Of a stretch of 64,000 nucleotides of DNA, positions 26,572-37,957 are shown in pieces. The notes beneath the pieces were generated by a model that did no database searches, was not told the DNA's origin, and saw nothing but the letters and a program-made list of their open reading frames with translations. The DNA lies in contig NZ_JTDB02000004.1 of the NCBI RefSeq assembly GCF_000785435.2, forward strand, positions 186,001 to 250,000. The letters are read 5' to 3'. The position numbers and the translations under genes were made by a program. Every line of letters begins with the position of its first letter. Position 1 is the stretch's first letter. This DNA comes from Paraburkholderia sacchari (GTDB taxonomy: Bacteria > Pseudomonadota > Gammaproteobacteria > Burkholderiales > Burkholderiaceae).

Positions 26572-28047
26572 GTGACCGAGTTGATCAGGATGCCGGAAGA
26601 TCATGCGTGCGCCGCGCTGGACGCCGCGCACCGGCACGCGCTGGCGTTTCATCACACCCGCGCGACGCGCCCGCCCGCAGCAACGGCGGGCTTTGCGGCG
26701 TTGCTCGACGCGTTTGGCGGACCTGCGCCCGAGGCGGGCATGCCCGCGAGCGAGGTGATCGAGCAACTGGCGGCAGCGGCCGGTCCAGGCTTGATGGGTA
26801 CCGCAGGCCCGCGCTTCTTTGGCTGGGTCGTGGGCGGCTCGCATCCAGCCGGGGTCGCGGCCGACTGGCTCACGAGCGTCTGGGGGCAAAATGCCGGCTG
26901 CTACGAGGGCGCTCCCGCGGCCGCCGTGGCCGAGCAGGTGGCCGGGCAATGGCTGCTCGATCTGCTGCGGCTCCCGCCCGAATGCTCGGTGGGCATCACG
27001 ACCGGTGCGACCATGAGCAACTTCGTCTGCCTCGCGGCGGCGCGTGGCGCGCTGCTGCGCCGTGTGGGCTGGGATGTCGAGGCCGACGGCCTGTTCGGCG
27101 CGCCGCGCATTACCGTTTTTATCGGCGGCGATGCGCACGCGAGCGTGTTTGCCGCGCTGCGATATCTGGGCTTTGGCGAGCGCTCGCTCGTGAGGATTGC
27201 TACTGATGACGCGGGGCGCATGCGTATCGACGCGTTGCGCACCGCGCTCGCGCATTGCCATGGGCCGCATCTCGTGATCGCGCAGGCGGGGCACATCATG
27301 ACCGGAGCTTTCGATCCGATCGGGGAGATTGCGGCACTGATGCACGAGCGGCACGAGCGCGGGGGCTGGCTGCACGTGGACGGCGCCTTCGGCCTGTGGG
27401 CGAGGGCATGTCCGGCGCGCGAGGCGCTGGCGCACGGCATCGAGCGCGCGGACTCGTGGGCGACCGACGCGCACAAATGGCTGCAGGCGCCCTACGAATG
27501 CGGCTGCGCTTTCGTGCGCGATGCCGATGCGCACCGGCGGGCGATGACGATTGGCGCGGGCTATCTCCCGCCCGCCGAAGACGAGGGGGTGCGCGACCCT
27601 GTGCATTACGCCCCGGAACTGTCGCGGCGCGCGCGCGGTTTCGTTTTGTGGACCCTGTTGCGCACCTTTGGCCGGCGTGGCATTGCGCAGATGATCGAGC
27701 GGCATTGTGCGCTTGCGCAGCGGTTGGCGCGTCGTCTGGCTGAGGAGCCTGGTATTGCGGTGCTCAACGAAGTCGAGTTGAATCAGGTGGTCGTGCGTTT
27801 TGGTGCGGATGAATCGGAATCGCTTGGCGACGTGCTCACGGACGCCACGATAGAGTGCATTCAGAAAGCCGGCATCTGTTTCGCGGTCGGCGCGCAGTGG
27901 CGCGAGCGCCGCGTGATGCGCGTTTCGGTCATTGCATGGCCCACCACCGAGGATGATATCGACCGCGCCGCCGAGTCGATGATCGAGTCGTGGCGCGCGG
28001 TGGGGCGCGTGCGCTTTGATGCGGAGAGCGTCGCGGCGCACGCGTAG
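26572..28047 (+). CDS. PLP-dependent decarboxylase, group II
   Basis: A 491-residue pyridoxal-phosphate enzyme of the aromatic-amino-acid/glutamate decarboxylase superfamily. GITTGATMSNFVCLAAARGAL binds the cofactor phosphate, WLHVDGAFGLW carries the Asp pairing with the pyridine nitrogen, and WATDAHKWLQAPYECGCAF holds the PLP lysine. The GTG at 26572 follows AAGGAG. The substrate is unknown. A tyrosine decarboxylase (MfnA) makes methanofuran precursor in archaea, but bacterial methylofuran is thought to use tyrosine itself, so I do not assign that role. It is convergent with the serine-cycle operon. Confidence 0.85.
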   Translation: MTELIRMPEDHACAALDAAHRHALAFHHTRATRPPAATAGFAALLDAFGGPAPEAGMPASEVIEQLAAAAGPGLMGTAGPRFFGWVVGGSHPAGVAADWLTSVWGQNAGCYEGAPAAAVAEQVAGQWLLDLLRLPPECSVGITTGATMSNFVCLAAARGALLRRVGWDVEADGLFGAPRITVFIGGDAHASVFAALRYLGFGERSLVRIATDDAGRMRIDALRTALAHCHGPHLVIAQAGHIMTGAFDPIGEIAALMHERHERGGWLHVDGAFGLWARACPAREALAHGIERADSWATDAHKWLQAPYECGCAFVRDADAHRRAMTIGAGYLPPAEDEGVRDPVHYAPELSRRARGFVLWTLLRTFGRRGIAQMIERHCALAQRLARRLAEEPGIAVLNEVELNQVVVRFGADESESLGDVLTDATIECIQKAGICFAVGAQWRERRVMRVSVIAWPTTEDDIDRAAESMIESWRAVGRVRFDAESVAAHA

Positions 28048-28093
28048 GGGGCCATTGAATTTCCGTTGGCTTTTGTCGCGGACTATCGCGCTT

Positions 28094-29080
28094 TTAGCGC
28101 TTGCCCTCCGAACCCGCGATCGCCCGCGCAGTGGAAAGCAGCGCCTCCGCCATCCGGATGCTGGCCGCGTCGATCAACCGGCCATCCAGCGACACTGCCC
28201 CCTTGCCATCCCTGGCCGCTTGAGCCATCGCATCCATGATGCGTTGCGCACGCGAGACTTCGGCATCGCTTGGCGTGAACACGCGGTTTGCCAGCTCGAT
28301 CTGCGACGGATGAATCGCCCACTTGCCGTCATAGCCGAGCACCGCGGCGCGCTTCGCAGCCGCGTCATAACCGTCAGGATCGCTGAAATCGCCAAACGGC
28401 CCATCGATCGGCCGCAAGCCATACGCGCGGCAGGCCACCATCATGCGCGTTTGCGCGGCGTGCCACTGGTCGCTCCAGAAGTATTCGCGCTCGCCATTGG
28501 CGTCCTTGTCGCTCAGCACGCCGTAGTCGCGGTTCACGCCGCCGATCACGGTCGTGCGCGCACGCGTGGAGGCCGCATAGTCGGCGACGCCAAAGGACAT
28601 CGCCTCGAGCCGACGGCTCGATTGAGCGATTGCCTCGACGTTCGCCATGCCCAGCGCGGTTTCGATCAGGACTTCGAAGCCAATGCGGCGCGTGCGCTTC
28701 TTCGCCGTTTCGATCTGCGTGACGAGCATGTCGATCGCATAGACATCGGCAGCCACGCCAACTTTGGGAATCAGGATCATGTCGAGCCGGGGGCAGGCCT
28801 CCACGATATCCACGACGTCGCGATACATGTAGTGCGTATCGAGCCCGTTAATGCGGACCATCACCGTCTTCGCACCCCAGTCGATGTCGTTCAGGCCTTC
28901 GATGATGTTCTTGCGGGCCTGCTCCTTGTCGTCGGGCGCGACCGCGTCTTCGCAGTCGAGAAAGACGATGTCGGCGGCCGAGCGTGCGGCCTTTTCGAAC
29001 ATGGCGGGGTTGGAGCCCGGTACGGCAAGCTCCGAGCGGTGCAGCCGTGGCGTGGCCGGTTCGATTGCGGTAAAGCTCAT
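28094..29080 (-). CDS. mcl: L-malyl-CoA lyase
   Basis: Cleaves malyl-CoA to acetyl-CoA and glyoxylate, the closing step of the serine cycle. The 328-residue HpcH/HpaI-family protein shows LAVPGSNPAMFEKA, IVFLDCEDAVAP, VMVRINGLDTHYMYRD, LIETALGMANVEAI and KWAIHPSQIELAN, typical of Mcl rather than citrate lyase beta. It is the last gene of the operon, 46 bp after ppc, and directly follows the product of MtkAB in the pathway. Confidence 0.95.
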   Translation of the reverse strand: MSFTAIEPATPRLHRSELAVPGSNPAMFEKAARSAADIVFLDCEDAVAPDDKEQARKNIIEGLNDIDWGAKTVMVRINGLDTHYMYRDVVDIVEACPRLDMILIPKVGVAADVYAIDMLVTQIETAKKRTRRIGFEVLIETALGMANVEAIAQSSRRLEAMSFGVADYAASTRARTTVIGGVNRDYGVLSDKDANGEREYFWSDQWHAAQTRMMVACRAYGLRPIDGPFGDFSDPDGYDAAAKRAAVLGYDGKWAIHPSQIELANRVFTPSDAEVSRAQRIMDAMAQAARDGKGAVSLDGRLIDAASIRMAEALLSTARAIAGSEGKR

Positions 29081-29126
29081 GGGTAATCTCCTCGATAGTG
29101 GGGGCGCAAGCAGCGAGGCACGCAGC

Positions 29127-32057
29127 CTAGCCCGTCGCGCCGAATCCCGATGCGATGCAGTTAATGGAGAGCAGAAGCGGCACCAGATAGCCGCGCCGTT
29201 CCTGATCGGCGCTGGCCGAGCGGTACAGACGCAGCAACTCGATCTGCTGGCGGCTCACGAGGTTGATGGCCGGCAGCCGGCGCGCGAGCCGCTCGCAAAA
29301 CTGCGGGAAGCGGTCCGCGACGGCGCTGCCGCCGCTCACTTTCAGCACCATTTCCGTGGTGAGGCGATACTCGGCCTCGATTTGCGCGAAGATCGTTTCG
29401 CGCACGCGCGCGTCGGGCACGAGGTCAGCATAGCCGCGCGCGATGTCGAGATCGACCTGGGCGAGCGTTTTCTCCACCTCGTCGACGATCAGTCGGAACA
29501 GTCGCGATTCATTGAACATCCTGTGCAGCAGATCGAGGCCGCGTTCCTGGCGCACCGCGAGGAACGACGAGATCGCGCTGCCCACGCCATACCAGCCCGT
29601 GAGCGCGTGGCGGTTCTGCGACCACGCGAACACCCACGGAATCGCGCGCAGGTCCTCGAGGCTGCGTGCGCCGAAGCGCCGGGCAGGGCGCGAGCCCATG
29701 TTCAGCATCGAAAGCTCTTCGAGCGGGCTGGCCGCCTGAAAATACGCGATCAGCTCGGGCTGCTCGACGAGCTTCACATAGGCCGCGCGCGAAGCGCCCG
29801 CGAGCGCTTCCATCGCGTCGTCGAACTCGCCGCGCGGCTGCAGTTCGTGTTCGCGTTCCGACTTGAACGTATGCTCAAGCACGCTCGACGCGAGCAACTC
29901 GACGTGATACTGCGCCGTGCCACGATTCGCGTACTTGTACGAAACCACCTCGCCTTGTTCGGTCACGCGAAAGCGTCCGTTCACGGAGCCCGCGGGCAGC
30001 GCGGCGATCGCGCGGCCCGCCGGCACGCCGCCACGGCTCACCGAACCGCCACGGCCGTGGAAGAACGAAATCGTGATGCCCAGTTCGCGTCCTACGCGCG
30101 TGATCTTGGTCTGCGCCTTCGAAAGCTCCCAGTTGCTCGCGAAGAACCCGCCGTCCTTGTTCGAATCGGAGTACCCGATCATGACCTCCAGCACGCCGCC
30201 TTGTGCGCGAATGCTGCGCTTGACCATCGGCACGGCCAGCAGCTCGCGCAGGATTTCGGGCGCGCGCCGCAAGTCGTCGATGGTTTCGAGCAGCGGCACG
30301 ACTGGCAGCGTGCAGCTTTCCACGCCGGCGGCATCGCTAAACAGCCCCGCCTGTTTCGCGAGCAGATAGACGCCGAGCACGTCGGTCGCATGGTGCGTCA
30401 TGCTCAGAATGAACGCGCCAAAGGCATTGCGGTCCACCTGTTGGCGCATCGTGCGGACCATGCGGAAGATCTGGACGGTTTCCGCTTCGACCTCGGCGAG
30501 CGACTCGGGCAGCGCGTCCGTGGTTTCGCCAGGCGCCAGCGGGCGCGCGAGTTCCGCGATCAGCCACGCCTTCCATGCTTCGGAGTCCAGATCGGGCGGC
30601 TCCGAGCCTGGCTTGGCGCGAGTACGCCAAAGCGCGAGCAGGGTCTTGTTGATGACGGTGGAGTTCTCGCGCAGATCGAGTTGCACCGTGCTGAAGCGGA
30701 ACGTTTCGACTTCGTGGCGCAATGGGCGGACGTACGAATCGGCAAGCGTGTCGCTGCCGGTTGCGAGCAGGGCGAGTTCCATCGCGCGCAGCTCGGCGGC
30801 CAGTTCGTCGGCGCTTGCGTAGCCGCCGGGAACAGCGGTGACAGCGGCGCTGCTGTCGCCGCGCCGTTGCGCGTCGGCGAGCGTGGTGTCGAGCTTGCGC
30901 AGCATGCAGGTCAGGTACTGGCGGAACACCTCGCCCGGATTGCGCGTGGCAATGGCCGTGCCGTCGCCGCTTTGCTCGAGCATGCGCGCGAGCTCGGCAC
31001 CGAACGCCTCGGGCACGGGCAGTGCCTCGGCGGTGATGCTGAGCGTCTGCGCGAGGTCCAGCAGTTGCTGCCGGTAGCGCTTGAGACACGCGAGCCGGTT
31101 GTCGTGGAGCGTCGCGCGCGTGACGTCGTTGTTGACGAACGGATTGCCGTCGCGGTCGCCGCCGATCCACGAACCGAACTGGAAGAAGCGCGGCATCTCG
31201 AAGTGCTCGCCGGGGTAGAACTGGTGCAGTGCCTCTTCGAGCCGCTCGAACAGCAGCGGTACGGCTTCGAACAGCGTTTCGCCGAAGAAGTGCAGCCCCC
31301 ACGCCACTTCCTGCGCAACAGTGGGCTTCTCGCGACGCAGCTCTCCGCTCATCCAGAGCAACTCGATCTCGTTGCCAAGCTGCCCGACGAGCTTGCGACG
31401 CTCGCGCGGCGTCCAGCGCGGCGACTCCAGATCCATCAGCTTGCGATAGATGCGCCGGTGGATTTCGAGCACCGTGACGCGCTTGGCCTCGGTCGGGTGC
31501 GCGGTAATGACTGGGCGGATCTTCAGATGCTGGAGCACGGCGCGGACTTCGTCGGCGGGCACGCCGGCGGCGGCCGCATCGGCCACCACGCGCGAGAACG
31601 AGGCCGTGAGCCGCGCATAGCCGCTCTCGATTTCGATCTCGCGGCGGCGGCGCATGGCGGTGCTCTGCTCGGCCACGCTCAGCAGCTGGAACCAGATGCC
31701 TTGGGCCTGCAGGGCGCGCCGCCACACCGCGCGCGGCACGTCGGGCGGCAGTTGCTCGCCGCGCAGCGCGAGTTCGACCTGGGGCTGGCGGCGGCGTGCG
31801 ACGTCGCACAGCAGGCCGAACAGCAGGTCGACCACGCACGGTTCGTAAGCCTGAGCATCGAGCGTGGGCAACGCCGCCGAAGCCGTGGCGAGACGGTCGA
31901 GCAGCGAGGGCGGGGCAGTGGAAGGCAGCGTGGGCGAAGGCGGCGATGCAGCCGGTTGACGGTGCGGCGCCTCCACGCCACGCAACGTCAAGGCGCGAGC
32001 CTCGGCCGCATTGCCTCCAAGGGCCTCGATGGCATCAAGCGACGCGGCGGGCATCAT
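29127..32057 (-). CDS. ppc: phosphoenolpyruvate carboxylase
   Basis: Fixes bicarbonate onto PEP to give oxaloacetate for the serine cycle. It is 976 residues long from ATG 32057. It shows the catalytic VITAHPTEAKR, GNPFVNNDVT, MIGYSDSNKDGG, FHGRGGSVSRGG and WSQNRHALTGWYGVG. The start overlaps the end of mtkB by 23 bp, so translation is coupled; a second ATG follows at once. An Ala/Pro-rich insert near residues 30-50 precedes the family core. Position within glyA-sga-hpr-mtkAB-ppc-mcl makes it the serine-cycle isoform; whether another copy exists is not visible. Confidence 0.96.
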   Translation of the reverse strand: MMPAASLDAIEALGGNAAEARALTLRGVEAPHRQPAASPPSPTLPSTAPPSLLDRLATASAALPTLDAQAYEPCVVDLLFGLLCDVARRRQPQVELALRGEQLPPDVPRAVWRRALQAQGIWFQLLSVAEQSTAMRRRREIEIESGYARLTASFSRVVADAAAAGVPADEVRAVLQHLKIRPVITAHPTEAKRVTVLEIHRRIYRKLMDLESPRWTPRERRKLVGQLGNEIELLWMSGELRREKPTVAQEVAWGLHFFGETLFEAVPLLFERLEEALHQFYPGEHFEMPRFFQFGSWIGGDRDGNPFVNNDVTRATLHDNRLACLKRYRQQLLDLAQTLSITAEALPVPEAFGAELARMLEQSGDGTAIATRNPGEVFRQYLTCMLRKLDTTLADAQRRGDSSAAVTAVPGGYASADELAAELRAMELALLATGSDTLADSYVRPLRHEVETFRFSTVQLDLRENSTVINKTLLALWRTRAKPGSEPPDLDSEAWKAWLIAELARPLAPGETTDALPESLAEVEAETVQIFRMVRTMRQQVDRNAFGAFILSMTHHATDVLGVYLLAKQAGLFSDAAGVESCTLPVVPLLETIDDLRRAPEILRELLAVPMVKRSIRAQGGVLEVMIGYSDSNKDGGFFASNWELSKAQTKITRVGRELGITISFFHGRGGSVSRGGVPAGRAIAALPAGSVNGRFRVTEQGEVVSYKYANRGTAQYHVELLASSVLEHTFKSEREHELQPRGEFDDAMEALAGASRAAYVKLVEQPELIAYFQAASPLEELSMLNMGSRPARRFGARSLEDLRAIPWVFAWSQNRHALTGWYGVGSAISSFLAVRQERGLDLLHRMFNESRLFRLIVDEVEKTLAQVDLDIARGYADLVPDARVRETIFAQIEAEYRLTTEMVLKVSGGSAVADRFPQFCERLARRLPAINLVSRQQIELLRLYRSASADQERRGYLVPLLLSINCIASGFGATG

Positions 32058-32940
32058 TTTGCGCGAGCGCCGCAGCGACGGTGGAGCCCAGCTCGGAGGC
32101 GCTGGGTGCAACGAAAAGCCCGTGGGCACGCATGATCTCCGCCTTCTCGGCGGCGCTGTCGCCAGCGGCCGAGATAATCGCGCCCGCGTGGCCCATGCGG
32201 CGGCCCTTGGGAGCCGTGAGGCCGGCGACGTAGCCCACCACGGGCTTGGTCATGTTCTCCTGGACCCAGCGCGCCGCCTCGGCTTCCTGCGGCCCGCCGA
32301 TCTCGCCGATCATGATCACGACTTCGGTCTCGGGGTCGGCCTCGAAGAGCCGCAGATGGTCGAGGAACGAGCTGCCGTTGATCGGATCGCCGCCGATGCC
32401 CACGCTCGTGGTCACGCCGAGACCCAGCGCATTGAGTTGCGCGGCCGCCTCGTAGCCGAGCGTGCCCGAGCGCGAGACGATGCCGACCGAACCGCGCCGG
32501 TAGATATTGCCCGGCATGATGCCGAGCATGGCTCTGCCCGCGCTGATGATGCCCGCGCAGTTCGGCCCGACCAGCATCGTGCGGGTTTCCTTCGGATAAC
32601 GAAGCAGGTAGCGCTTCACGCGCATCATGTCCTGCGCCGGAATGCCGTCGGTGATCGAGCATACGAGCCGCAGGCCCGCGTCGGCGGCTTCCATGATGGA
32701 GTCGCCGCAAAAGGGCGGCGGCACGAACACGAGACTCGCCGTGGCGCCGGTTGCCTGCACGGCTTCTTTCACGGTGTTGAACACGGGGCGGTCGAGATGG
32801 CGCTGGCCGCCCTTGCCAGGCGTGACGCCGCCCACCACATTGGTGCCGTACGCGATCATTTCCTTCGCGTGGAAGGTCGCTTTGTCGCCGGTGAAGCCCT
32901 GCACGATCACGCGGGTATTTTCGTCGATCAGGATGCTCAT
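32035..32940 (-). CDS. mtkB: malate-CoA ligase (malate thiokinase) alpha subunit
   Basis: Forms malyl-CoA with MtkA from malate, CoA and ATP. The 301-residue SucD-like subunit has VQGFTGDKATFHAKEMIAYG (CoA-binding), SRSGTLGYEAAAQLNALGLG and the phosphohistidine segment RRMGHAGAIISA near residue 250. Neighbours mtkA and mcl decide malate rather than succinate thiokinase. It starts 10 bp after mtkA ends and overlaps ppc by 23 bp. Confidence 0.94.
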   Translation of the reverse strand: MSILIDENTRVIVQGFTGDKATFHAKEMIAYGTNVVGGVTPGKGGQRHLDRPVFNTVKEAVQATGATASLVFVPPPFCGDSIMEAADAGLRLVCSITDGIPAQDMMRVKRYLLRYPKETRTMLVGPNCAGIISAGRAMLGIMPGNIYRRGSVGIVSRSGTLGYEAAAQLNALGLGVTTSVGIGGDPINGSSFLDHLRLFEADPETEVVIMIGEIGGPQEAEAARWVQENMTKPVVGYVAGLTAPKGRRMGHAGAIISAAGDSAAEKAEIMRAHGLFVAPSASELGSTVAAALAQNDARRVA

Positions 32941-32950
32941 GGGTACGCTC

Positions 32951-34129
32951 CTATTTGCTCTTTCTGGCGCGGTGCGCCTTGGACGCTTCTACGGCTTTCT
33001 GGGCCGCTTCGAGCAGCGTGTCGGCTGCGATGATCGGCAGCCCGCTCTCGCGGATGATGCGGCGCCCCTCTTCGACATTCGTGCCCGCGAGCCGCACCAC
33101 GAGCGGCACGCGCAGGTTTTTCGCGGCTTGTACGACGCCCTCCGCCACCCAGTCGCAGCGGTTGATGCCCGCGAAGATGTTGACGAGAATGGCCGACACG
33201 TTGGCGTCCGAGAGCACGAGCCGGAAGGCCGCGGCGACGCGCTCGGGCGATGCGCCGCCGCCCACGTCGAGAAAGTTCGCAGGCTCGCCGCCGGCATACT
33301 TGATGGTGTCCATGGTGGCCATCGCGAGACCGGCGCCGTTGATGATGCAGCCGATGTCGCCGTCGAGGCCCACGTAGTTCAGCCCGAACTGCGCCGCCTC
33401 GGATTCGCGCGGGTCTTCCTGCGAGGCATCGCGCATCTCCGAGACATGCGGGTGCCGGAACAGGCCGTTGTCGTCGAAGCTGACCTTGGCGTCGAGCGCG
33501 AGCACGCGGTCGTCGGCGGTCACGACGAGCGGGTTGATCTCCACCATCGTCGCATCGAGGTCGCGAAACGCGCGGTAGGCGCCCATGATCGCAGCCACGG
33601 CGCGGCTCACCTGTTTGATGTTCAGGCCGAGGCCGAAGGCCAGCTCGCGCGCCTGGAACGGCTGCAGGCCCACGGCCGGCTCTGCGATCACCTGCAAAAT
33701 GGCCTCGGGGTTCGTGCGCGCGACTTCTTCGATGTCCATGCCGCCCTGGGCGGAGACGATCACGCGCACGCGCTCGGCCTTGCGGTCGAGCACGATGCCC
33801 AGATAGATCTCGCGCTCGAACTTCTCGGCCACTTCGATATAAACGCGCTCGACGACCTTGCCTTCGGGGCCGGTTTGCGTGGTGGCCAGACGCTTGCCAA
33901 ACAGCGCGGTGGCCGCCGAGTGCACGTCGTGATAGGTCTCGCAAAGCTTGATGCCGCCGGCCTTGCCGCGCGCACCCGAGTGGATCTGCGCCTTGACGGC
34001 CCAGTGCCAGCCGCCGAGTTCGGTGGCGCAATAGACGGCCTGATCCGGCGTATAGGCGACGAGCCCGCGCTGAATCGGCACGCCGAAGCCGGACAGCAGT
34101 TCTTTCGCCTGATATTCGTGGATGTCCAT
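32951..34129 (-). CDS. mtkA: malate-CoA ligase (malate thiokinase) beta subunit
   Basis: The 392-residue SucC-like ATP-grasp subunit. It has [18 protein letters not shown] at the start, [39 protein letters not shown] and [18 protein letters not shown]. It pairs with mtkB. It lies 57 bp after hprA in the serine-cycle operon, which separates it from the succinate enzyme of the TCA cycle. Confidence 0.94.
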   Translation of the reverse strand: MDIHEYQAKELLSGFGVPIQRGLVAYTPDQAVYCATELGGWHWAVKAQIHSGARGKAGGIKLCETYHDVHSAATALFGKRLATTQTGPEGKVVERVYIEVAEKFEREIYLGIVLDRKAERVRVIVSAQGGMDIEEVARTNPEAILQVIAEPAVGLQPFQARELAFGLGLNIKQVSRAVAAIMGAYRAFRDLDATMVEINPLVVTADDRVLALDAKVSFDDNGLFRHPHVSEMRDASQEDPRESEAAQFGLNYVGLDGDIGCIINGAGLAMATMDTIKYAGGEPANFLDVGGGASPERVAAAFRLVLSDANVSAILVNIFAGINRCDWVAEGVVQAAKNLRVPLVVRLAGTNVEEGRRIIRESGLPIIAADTLLEAAQKAVEASKAHRARKSK

Positions 34130-34186
34130 GATGGTGTTCCGTGCGAATGAGAAAAGCGGTATGAAATTAAAAACGCCGCCCGATGC

Positions 34187-35143
34187 TCAGGCGACCAGAT
34201 GTTGCGGTTCGCCGCCCACGTAAGCCTCGATGTTGTCGATCAGCTGGTCGGCGAGAAACTGCATTGCGCCGTCCGATGCCCACGCTACATGCGGCGTGAG
34301 AATGAAATTCGGCAGATCGAGTTCGAGGAGGGGATTGCCAGCTTTGGGCGGCTCGCTGGTCAGGACGTCGAAGCCCGCGCCCGCGATCAGCCCTTCGCGC
34401 AGGGCCGTCGCGAGCGATTGCTCGCAGACGAGCCCGCCGCGCGCCGTATTGATGAGCAGCGCGCTGCGTTTCATCGTCCGCAACTGTTCGAGCGCGATCA
34501 TGTTGCGTGTTTCGGGACGCAGCGGCGTATGCAGCGAGACGATGTCCGATTCGCGCAGCAACTGCTCGAGCGGCATGAAAGCGACGTCGCGCGGCTTCTC
34601 CTTCGTCGACGCATGCTCGGCGAACACCACGCGCATGCCGAAGCCGCGCGCGATGGCCGCGGTGCCGCGGCCGAGCGAGCCGTCGCCGATGATGCCGAGC
34701 GTCGCCCCGTGCAGGTCGCGAATCGGATGGTCGAAGAAGCAGAACTGATTCGACGCCTGCCAGCGGCCGCGCCGCACGTCCTCGCGATACGCGAGCAGAT
34801 TGCGGCGCAGCGCGAGGATCAACGCGAAGGTATGCTCGGGAACCGTATGCGTAGCGTAATTGCGGATGTTGGCCACGGCAATGCCGTGCGCGCGGCAGTA
34901 CGCCGTGTCGATCACGTCGTAGCCCGTGGCCGCCACCGCGATCAGGGCGAGACGCGGCAGCTTCGCCAGCGTCTCGGCGCGCAGCGGCACCTTGTTGGTG
35001 ATCGCAATAGTGGCCCCTTCGAGACGCTGGGCCACCTCGTGCGGCGCGCTCACGTCGTACTCCGCCCAGCAGTGATCGAAGGCGGGACGCCGTACATCGG
35101 CCTTCAACGTGGAGCGGTCGAGAAAGACGATTTCATGACGCAT
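34187..35143 (-). CDS. hprA: hydroxypyruvate reductase
   Basis: Reduces hydroxypyruvate to D-glycerate in the serine cycle. The 318-residue D-2-hydroxyacid dehydrogenase has LGIIGDGSLGRGTAAIARGFG for NAD(P) binding. The catalytic arginine lies in INTARGGLVCE, the glutamate in GFDVLTSEPP and the histidine in FILTPHVAWASDG. It is 84 bp downstream of sgaA, whose product is its substrate. Glycerate kinase, the next enzyme, is not in the window. Confidence 0.93.
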   Translation of the reverse strand: MRHEIVFLDRSTLKADVRRPAFDHCWAEYDVSAPHEVAQRLEGATIAITNKVPLRAETLAKLPRLALIAVAATGYDVIDTAYCRAHGIAVANIRNYATHTVPEHTFALILALRRNLLAYREDVRRGRWQASNQFCFFDHPIRDLHGATLGIIGDGSLGRGTAAIARGFGMRVVFAEHASTKEKPRDVAFMPLEQLLRESDIVSLHTPLRPETRNMIALEQLRTMKRSALLINTARGGLVCEQSLATALREGLIAGAGFDVLTSEPPKAGNPLLELDLPNFILTPHVAWASDGAMQFLADQLIDNIEAYVGGEPQHLVA

Positions 35144-35227
35144 GATTTCGGTATCCTGCCTTTTTTTCGTGAGACGTTGAGAGTACGAAGTGCGTTTATG
35201 GCCTGCGGCGAACGTGGCGACTGTGGC

Positions 35228-36484
35228 TCAGGCCGCGGCGACGCGGCGCAGCGGCTCGACTTGATCCGCGTGCTGGGTCTGTGCCTTGAGCGGGTCGTGC
35301 GTGCGCCAGTACTGCGTGGCCGCGCCGGTGCCGCTGCCAGGGCGCACGTCGATGCCCACATCGAGCATTGCCATCTCCGCGCCCGCAATGGCGCTCGTGA
35401 GCATCAGCTCGTTCAGGTCGCCGAGGTGGCCGATGCGGAACACCTTGCCCGCGACCTTCGAAAGGCCCGCGCCGAGCGCGAGGTTGTAGCGCCGGAAGGC
35501 CCTGTCGATCACGTTGGCCGCATTGAAGCCTTGCGGCACGACGATGGCGCTGACCGTATCCGAATACCACTTCGGCCCCTTGGCGCACAATTCGAGCCCC
35601 CAGCCTTCGGTCACGGCGGCGCGGACGCCCTGGGCGAGGTGATGATGGCGCGCGAACACGTTATCGAGCCCTTCCTGGAAGATCAGGTCGAGCGCCGTGC
35701 GCAGGCCGTAGAGCAGCGACAGCGCGGGCGTGTACGGGAAGTAGCCGGTTGCGTTGGCCTTGATCATGTCGCCGAGATCGAAGTAGCAGCGCTTGGACTT
35801 CGCGGTCTCGATCGCCTTGAGCGCCTTCGGGCTCACGCACAGAATGCCCAGGCCCGCAGGCAGCATGAGCCCCTTTTGCGAGCCGGTCACGGCCAGGTCG
35901 ACGCGCCAGTCGTCCATGCGGAAGTCGATGCAGCCGATCGAGCTCACGCCGTCGACGAACAGCAGCGCCGGGTGGTGAGCGTTGTCCATCGCGTGGCGCA
36001 GTGCGCCAATGTCGCTCGTGACGCCGGTGGCGGTCTCGTTGTGGCAGGCGAGAATGCCCTTGATCTGATGCTTCTTGTCGGCCTTGAGCACTTCTTCGAT
36101 ACGCTCGACGGGCACGCCCTCGCCCCAATCGACGTCGAGGATCTCGACTTCGAAGCCGAGCCGCTGAGCCATGTCGGCCCACAGATGGCTGAACTGCCCG
36201 AAGCGCGCAACGAGCACACGGTCGCCGGGCGAGAGCGTGTTGGTCAGCGCGGCCTCCCAGGCACCGGTGCCCGAGGACGGAAAGATGAACGGCTGGCCGC
36301 TCGTGGTTTTGTAGAGGCGCTTGAGGTCGCTCAGCACGCCGTTGGCGAGCTCGGGAAAGCGCGTGGAGCGGTGGTCCTCCATCGACACGACCATCGCGCG
36401 CAGCACGGCGTCGGGAATGTTGGTGGGGCCGGGCACGGCGAGAATGTTGCGACCCGGGATACGCGTTCCAGTGGTATTCGACAT
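35228..36484 (-). CDS. sgaA: serine-glyoxylate aminotransferase
   Basis: Converts serine and glyoxylate into hydroxypyruvate and glycine. The 418-residue class V PLP aminotransferase shows VPGPTNIPDAVLRAM, MEDHRSTRFPEL, FPSSGTGAWEAALTN and the PLP lysine in VTGSQKGLMLPAGLG. It is about 20 residues longer than usual at the C-terminus. It lies 75 bp after glyA in the serine-cycle operon. Confidence 0.96.
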   Translation of the reverse strand: MSNTTGTRIPGRNILAVPGPTNIPDAVLRAMVVSMEDHRSTRFPELANGVLSDLKRLYKTTSGQPFIFPSSGTGAWEAALTNTLSPGDRVLVARFGQFSHLWADMAQRLGFEVEILDVDWGEGVPVERIEEVLKADKKHQIKGILACHNETATGVTSDIGALRHAMDNAHHPALLFVDGVSSIGCIDFRMDDWRVDLAVTGSQKGLMLPAGLGILCVSPKALKAIETAKSKRCYFDLGDMIKANATGYFPYTPALSLLYGLRTALDLIFQEGLDNVFARHHHLAQGVRAAVTEGWGLELCAKGPKWYSDTVSAIVVPQGFNAANVIDRAFRRYNLALGAGLSKVAGKVFRIGHLGDLNELMLTSAIAGAEMAMLDVGIDVRPGSGTGAATQYWRTHDPLKAQTQHADQVEPLRRVAAA

Positions 36485-36559
36485 GTCTGCACTCCTGAGT
36501 GATGGGATAAGGGCGGTATGGAGGTACGAAGCTATGAAACGTCCGCTCGGGCGGTTGAA

Positions 36560-37855
<1,296 letters not shown>

Positions 37856-37940
37856 GTGGGTCGCCCTGGTGTCGATGGTCGGTGTTGGAAACTTGAGATC
37901 GATGGTAGTGGCGCCGCGCCGAAAACACTCATTCCGGTTT

Positions 37941-37957
37941 GTTATCCAACCCATAAC
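37941..37957. promoter_or_regulatory. LysR-type operator between glyA and lysR
   Basis: GTTATCCAACCCATAAC is a GTTAT-N7-ATAAC inverted repeat containing a T-N11-A core, the usual LysR recognition shape. It lies 86 bp before the glyA start and 151 bp before the divergent regulator, the expected place for an activator site. Confidence 0.55.

Noticed and set aside
28851..32135. 1094-aa open frame on the plus strand opposite ppc
   Set aside because: Antisense shadow of ppc; composition is His/Arg/Gln-rich with no recognisable domain.
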